Source: an uncultured Sphingopyxis sp. | GTDB lineage: Bacteria > Pseudomonadota > Alphaproteobacteria > Sphingomonadales > Sphingomonadaceae | DNA length: 15,518 nt | Assembly (NCBI GenBank): GCA_937957805.1 | Contig: CALFXW010000099.1 | Location: 1 to 15,518, forward strand | Direction: 5' to 3' | Made by a program: the position numbers and the translations under genes | Shown: positions 12,249-15,518 of the stretch, one piece after another | Layout of the letters: each line of letters starts with the position of its first letter | How positions within the stretch are numbered: position 1 is the stretch's first letter | Notes under the pieces: generated by a model | Databases searched by the model: none | Told to the model about the DNA's origin: nothing | What the model saw: the letters and a program-made list of their open reading frames with translations, nothing else

Positions 12249-13169
12249 TCAATTGTTGCTGCCTGCACCAGATGGCGCGCCATCACGCCCACTGCCGGGC
12301 ATGCGGATGATGACCAGCGCCAGCGCGAGCAGCCCCGCACCCAGATAATCACTACCGCTCAGCCGTTCGCCATGCGCCAGCCAGCCGATCAGCGCAGCGG
12401 TCGCGGGCTGGGTGAGGAGGGTGAGACCAACGACAAGCGCCGAAAAATGCGGTAGCGCGTATATCAACAATCCCTGACCGACAATCTGGCTGGTGAAACT
12501 GAGGAGGAGGAGGGGGGTCCAATTGCCCGGCAGGATATTTTCGCCAAGCGCCGCTGCGGTCGCCAGCAGCGGCAAAACGCCCGCCGCCGTCGCCAGCCCA
12601 AGCGCCGCCCATGGGGACAGCGTCGCGCGCGCGCGCTGCATCGCCAGCATATAGCCCGCATAAAGCACGCCCGCGAGCACGCAGAGCAAATCCCCCGTCA
12701 GCCGCGCCGTCCCGGCATCGCTGCTTTCGCGCATCAGGATGAAGGCCCCCGCAATGGCCGCACCCAGTGCCAGCGCCTCAAGACGGCTGGGGCCGCGCCG
12801 CGCCGCAATCAACGTCGCGAGTGGCAGGATCAAGGATGCGGTGTTACCGAACAGCGTCGCATTGGCCATTTTGGTCATCAAAATGCCGACGTGCCAGCTC
12901 GCCAGATCAGCAGCGAAAAACAGCCCGCCCGCCAGCGCCAAAACCAGCGCCCAGCCGCGCGGCAGGAGCGGCGTCGCGTCGCGCGCGCTCTGCCGCCATG
13001 CGAAAAACCACAGCAAAGGCAGCGCCAGCGCCAGCCGCCAAAAAGCGGCGGCAACCGGCCCGGTATCGGCCAGCCGGACGAAATGTGGCCCGCTCGCCAA
13101 GGCGGCATTGCCGACCAGAAGTGCGATGAACGCCAGCGTCAAATTGGGGGGAGAGTCGGCCTTGGTCAT
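12249..13169 (-). CDS. EamA family (DMT superfamily) transporter
   Basis: A 306-residue inner membrane protein with about ten hydrophobic segments arranged as two EamA repeats (roughly 9-145 and 155-292). Typical spots are ALASGPHFVRLADTGPVAAAFWR near the start of repeat one, ASWHVGILMTKMANATLFGN, and GQGLLIYALPHFSALVVGL in repeat two. The family exports or imports small metabolites such as amino acids or nucleotide sugars; this member's substrate is unknown. The ATG at 13169 has no clear ribosome site, but the start matches the family. The stop is 2 bp before the COQ9 start, so it heads the minus-strand run EamA-COQ9-feoA-feoB-ssb, divergent from the ene-reductase. Confidence 0.92.
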   Translation of the reverse strand: MTKADSPPNLTLAFIALLVGNAALASGPHFVRLADTGPVAAAFWRLALALPLLWFFAWRQSARDATPLLPRGWALVLALAGGLFFAADLASWHVGILMTKMANATLFGNTASLILPLATLIAARRGPSRLEALALGAAIAGAFILMRESSDAGTARLTGDLLCVLAGVLYAGYMLAMQRARATLSPWAALGLATAAGVLPLLATAAALGENILPGNWTPLLLLSFTSQIVGQGLLIYALPHFSALVVGLTLLTQPATAALIGWLAHGERLSGSDYLGAGLLALALVIIRMPGSGRDGAPSGAGSNN

Positions 13170-13245
13170 AGGAAAGTTTTATTTGGCAACCTATCTGCTT
13201 GCGCGATGCAGGGCGCTTCCTTAGCTATGTTGCCCGACAACGTCC

Positions 13246-13250
13246 AAGGA
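13246..13250 (+). promoter_or_regulatory. Ribosome binding site of the ene-reductase
   Basis: AAGGA sits 6 nt before ATG 13257. It decides the start: the frame is open back to 12891, but that part overlaps the EamA gene in antisense and has no family similarity. Confidence 0.8.
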
Positions 13251-13256
13251 AAGCAT

Positions 13257-14360
13257 ATGTCCGCCAATACCCCCCGCCTGTTTGACCCGATCCAGCTGGG
13301 CGACATCGCCGCCCCCAACCGTATTTTAATGGCGCCCTTGACGCGCGGACGCAGCGCGGACGGCCATGTGCCGATTACCGAGTTAAAGGCCGCATATTAC
13401 GCGCAGCGCGCATCGGCCGGGCTGATTATTTCCGAAGCGACGGGGATTTCGCAGCAGGGCCTGGGCTGGCCATCGGCGCCGGGGATATGGTCGGATGCGC
13501 AGGTTGCGGCGTGGAAGCCAGTGACCGATGCCGTCCATGCGGCGGGCGGGCGGATAATCTGTCAGCTCTGGCATATGGGTCGGCTCGTCCATTCGGATTA
13601 TCTGGGCGGTGCGCAGCCGGTTTCGGCATCGGACACGACCGCGCCGGGCTTTGCCCATGTGCCGGGGGAGAAAAAACCCTATGTTGCGGCGCGCGCATTA
13701 CATCTGGATGAAATCCCCGGCATCATCGCCGATTATGTCGCAGCAGCCAAAAATGCGATGGCGGCGGGCTTTGACGGGGTGCAAATCCACGGTGCCAACG
13801 GCTATTTGATCGACCAGTTTTTGCGCGATGGCACCAATTTGCGCGATGATGGCTATGGCGGGTCGGTGGAAAACCGGATCCGCCTGCTCAGCGAAGTCAC
13901 ACAGGCGCTGGTCGATACGCTGGGCAGCGGGCGGGTGTCGGTGCGCCTGTCGCCCAATGGCGAAACTCAAGGGTGCGACGACAGCGATCCGGTGCCGCTG
14001 TTCACCGCCGCAGCGGCGGAGTTGAACCGTATCGGCATCGCCTTTTTGGAATTGCGCGAACAGCGCGCCTATGGCGAATTTGGCCGGACCGACGTGCCGC
14101 GCATTTCCCCGTACATCCGACAGGTTTTTACCGGGCCGCTGATCCTAAATCAGGAATATGACGGCGAAAATTGTGCGGAGGATCTGGCGAGCGGGCTGGC
14201 CGATGCCATCAGCTTTGGCCGCCCCTATATCGCCAACCCCGACCTCGTCGAACGGCTGCGGGTCGGTGCGACCCTCACCCCCGATAATTACCGTATCTGG
14301 TATTCGCCGGGACCAGAGGGCTATGTCGATTGGCCAAAAATGGAAGAGGTGGCTGCTTAA
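13257..14360 (+). CDS. Old Yellow Enzyme family alkene reductase
   Basis: An FMN enzyme that reduces activated C=C bonds using NAD(P)H, related to N-ethylmaleimide and xenobiotic reductases; 367 residues, the usual length. The N-terminus has LGDIAAPNRILMAPLTRGRS, with T29 near the flavin. QLWHMGR (103-109) is the flavin-contact segment. The active site VQIHGANGYLIDQF gives H178 and N181 for substrate binding and Y183 as proton donor. DGYGGSVENR, RLSPNGE and SFGRPYIANPDLVERL complete the TIM barrel and phosphate-binding parts. The H-N pair places it in the classical OYE group. It stands alone, divergent from the EamA gene over an 87-bp gap in which I could not define a regulator site. The natural substrate is unknown. 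Confidence 0.96.
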   Translation: MSANTPRLFDPIQLGDIAAPNRILMAPLTRGRSADGHVPITELKAAYYAQRASAGLIISEATGISQQGLGWPSAPGIWSDAQVAAWKPVTDAVHAAGGRIICQLWHMGRLVHSDYLGGAQPVSASDTTAPGFAHVPGEKKPYVAARALHLDEIPGIIADYVAAAKNAMAAGFDGVQIHGANGYLIDQFLRDGTNLRDDGYGGSVENRIRLLSEVTQALVDTLGSGRVSVRLSPNGETQGCDDSDPVPLFTAAAAELNRIGIAFLELREQRAYGEFGRTDVPRISPYIRQVFTGPLILNQEYDGENCAEDLASGLADAISFGRPYIANPDLVERLRVGATLTPDNYRIWYSPGPEGYVDWPKMEEVAA

Positions 14361-14365
14361 GGCAA

Positions 14366-14389
14366 ATTCCGTTCATTTTGGAACGGGAT
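14366..14389. terminator. Hairpin between convergent ene-reductase and amidase genes
   Basis: ATTCCGTTC (14366-14374) pairs with GAACGGGAT (14381-14389) in a 9-bp stem with one G-T pair and a 6-nt loop. It starts 5 bp after the ene-reductase stop and 22 bp from the amidase stop, so it may end both transcripts. Only a loose T-rich stretch follows (CTGTTTATT). Confidence 0.55.
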
Positions 14390-14411
14390 TGGCGGCTGTT
14401 TATTGCAACCC

Positions 14412-15518
14412 TTATCGCCGCGCGGCGATAGTCGTTGCGCCCTGCGGATTATCGAGACGGCGGGCAAAATGGGTCAGCACCGCTTCGCGCACGCCGCGCG
14501 CAATCGCACTCTGACCACTGGCACTCGCCAGCCGCGCCGCGTCCTCGCTGTTGGAGATAAAGCCGGTTTCGAGCAGCACTGATGGCATGTCGGGCGCTTT
14601 CAGCACAACAAACCCCGCGTGGCGCAAAGCTGCCTGCCGAAAGGGAATATCGCTGCCCGCCGTGCGTTGCAGCGTGCGCGCAAAATCAACCGACAGGTTC
14701 ATCGTTTCGCGCTGCGCCAAATCTATCAATATCGACCGGACATCGGCATTTTCACCGCCAAGGTCGATGCCGTTCAGGATATTGGCGCGGTTCTCGCGCG
14801 CGGCGAGCCGCGATGCTTCGCGATCCGACGCGGTTTCGGAGAGGGTGTAGATCGACGCGCCAGTGGCCCCGACATTTTCCGCCGAATCGGCGTGGATCGA
14901 AATGAACAGGTCAGCGCCCAATCGCCGCGCGAGACCGTAGCGTTCCTCCAGCACCAGAAAACGATCCGAATCGCGGGTCAGCGCCACGCGCACCCGTCCG
15001 CTGGCAACCAGCGCATCGCGCACCCGCCGCGCGATGGCGAGTGTCACATCCTCCTCATGATAACGGCCATCGGGGGAAATTGCGCCCGGGTCATGCCCGC
15101 CATGCCCCGCATCCACCACCACCAGCGGCAACGCCGGATTATTCGGCCCGTCAATGGTTGGCAGCGGCAGGCTGGTAGCCGGTGTGCCAATCGGCACGCT
15201 TACCGAATAACGCCGTTCGACCATCCGTGCCATGGCAAGGGTCGGCAACCCGCCAACCGGCGATGTTGCCCGCCCCTCTGTGCCAAGACCCGGGCCGATA
15301 TGCAGGCTGATTTGGCGACCGTCGGGCGAATATTGGATGGTGCCGATGCCCATTGGTGCGTTGAGGTCGAGCACGATGCGCACGCCCTGCCCCGCCATGC
15401 GCCCTTGACGGATGCTGCGCACGACCCCGCCGGATGCGGCAACTGGCATCCCCGGGCTGTGCCCGGCAATATCGATGGCGATACGGTTGGGATTGTCGAG
15501 CGCCAGCGCCGCAACCTC
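14412..15518 (-). CDS. N-acetylmuramoyl-L-alanine amidase, partial (5' end outside window)
   Basis: Periplasmic zinc amidase that cleaves the stem peptide from MurNAc in peptidoglycan, needed for daughter-cell separation. The frame stays open to the right edge, with LALDNPNRIAIDIAG there, the signature of an AMIN domain that targets such enzymes to the envelope; an ATG at 15449 lies inside that domain and is not the start. The Amidase_3 domain follows with all expected zinc and catalytic residues: VVVDAGHGGHDPGA (His), HEEDVTL (Glu), SIHADS (His) and VLLETGFISN (Glu). The helix that covers the active site in AmiB/AmiC appears to be present between SETASDREASRL and RQAALRHAGF, which suggests EnvC/NlpD-type activation. 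The C-terminus is complete. Confidence 0.95.
   Translation of the reverse strand, partial: EVAALALDNPNRIAIDIAGHSPGMPVAASGGVVRSIRQGRMAGQGVRIVLDLNAPMGIGTIQYSPDGRQISLHIGPGLGTEGRATSPVGGLPTLAMARMVERRYSVSVPIGTPATSLPLPTIDGPNNPALPLVVVDAGHGGHDPGAISPDGRYHEEDVTLAIARRVRDALVASGRVRVALTRDSDRFLVLEERYGLARRLGADLFISIHADSAENVGATGASIYTLSETASDREASRLAARENRANILNGIDLGGENADVRSILIDLAQRETMNLSVDFARTLQRTAGSDIPFRQAALRHAGFVVLKAPDMPSVLLETGFISNSEDAARLASASGQSAIARGVREAVLTHFARRLDNPQGATTIAARR

Noticed and set aside
12891..13256. N-terminal extension of the ene-reductase frame
   Set aside because: It is antisense to the EamA gene, has no OYE similarity, and a good ribosome site marks ATG 13257 instead.

Overview
The window looks like chromosomal core DNA of an alphaproteobacterium, most likely a sphingomonad (Sphingomonadaceae; Sphingopyxis- or Sphingorhabdus-like). 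This rests on the moderately high GC content, the gene set (COQ9, ubiquinol-cytochrome c chaperone, DUF177, BamE, feoAB), and the style of the intergenic repeats. The genus is inferred from general familiarity, not from a search. I see no rRNA, tRNA, CRISPR array, transposase, phage gene or plasmid function. Nearly all coding sequence is ordinary housekeeping or accessory metabolism.

Layout. (1) 1-177: no gene, but a nested palindrome. (2) 178-2312, minus strand: a tight four-gene unit read as GNAT-like acetyltransferase, GFA-family zinc protein, ArsC/Spx-like thioredoxin-fold protein, glycerophosphodiester phosphodiesterase. Gaps are 5 bp or less, or the genes overlap. (3) 2313-2504: a 54-bp tandem repeat whose proximal copy folds over the guaA stop codon. 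(4) 2505-4073: guaA. (5) 4232-4810: an exported Arg/Tyr/Asp-rich protein of unknown function. (6) 4919-6226: a CNNM/HlyC-CorC membrane protein. (7) 6227-6558: a gene-free stretch with repeats and hairpins. (8) 6559-7083: bamE, divergent from the coupled plus-strand pair ubiquinol-cytochrome c chaperone and DUF177/YceD (7207-8282). (9) 8283-8851: a 569-bp gap between convergent genes, built almost entirely of palindromic repeat elements. (10) 8852-13169, minus strand: a compact run read as EamA transporter, COQ9, feoA, feoB, ssb. (11) 13257-14360, plus strand: an Old Yellow Enzyme family ene-reductase. (12) 14412 to the right edge, minus strand: the C-terminal part of an N-acetylmuramoyl-L-alanine amidase.

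The genes serve GMP synthesis (guaA), ferrous iron import (feoAB), respiration and ubiquinone (COQ9, cytochrome bc1 chaperone), outer membrane assembly (bamE), cell-wall hydrolysis (amidase), DNA maintenance (ssb) and detoxification or redox chemistry (GFA, ArsC-like, ene-reductase). I do not see a new multi-gene system. The signals most worth a second look are in the non-coding DNA: composite repeat modules that recur in the same internal order at about 6341, 8352 and 8759; a family of hairpins with a CCCCC-containing core; and the duplicated hairpin at the guaA 3' end.
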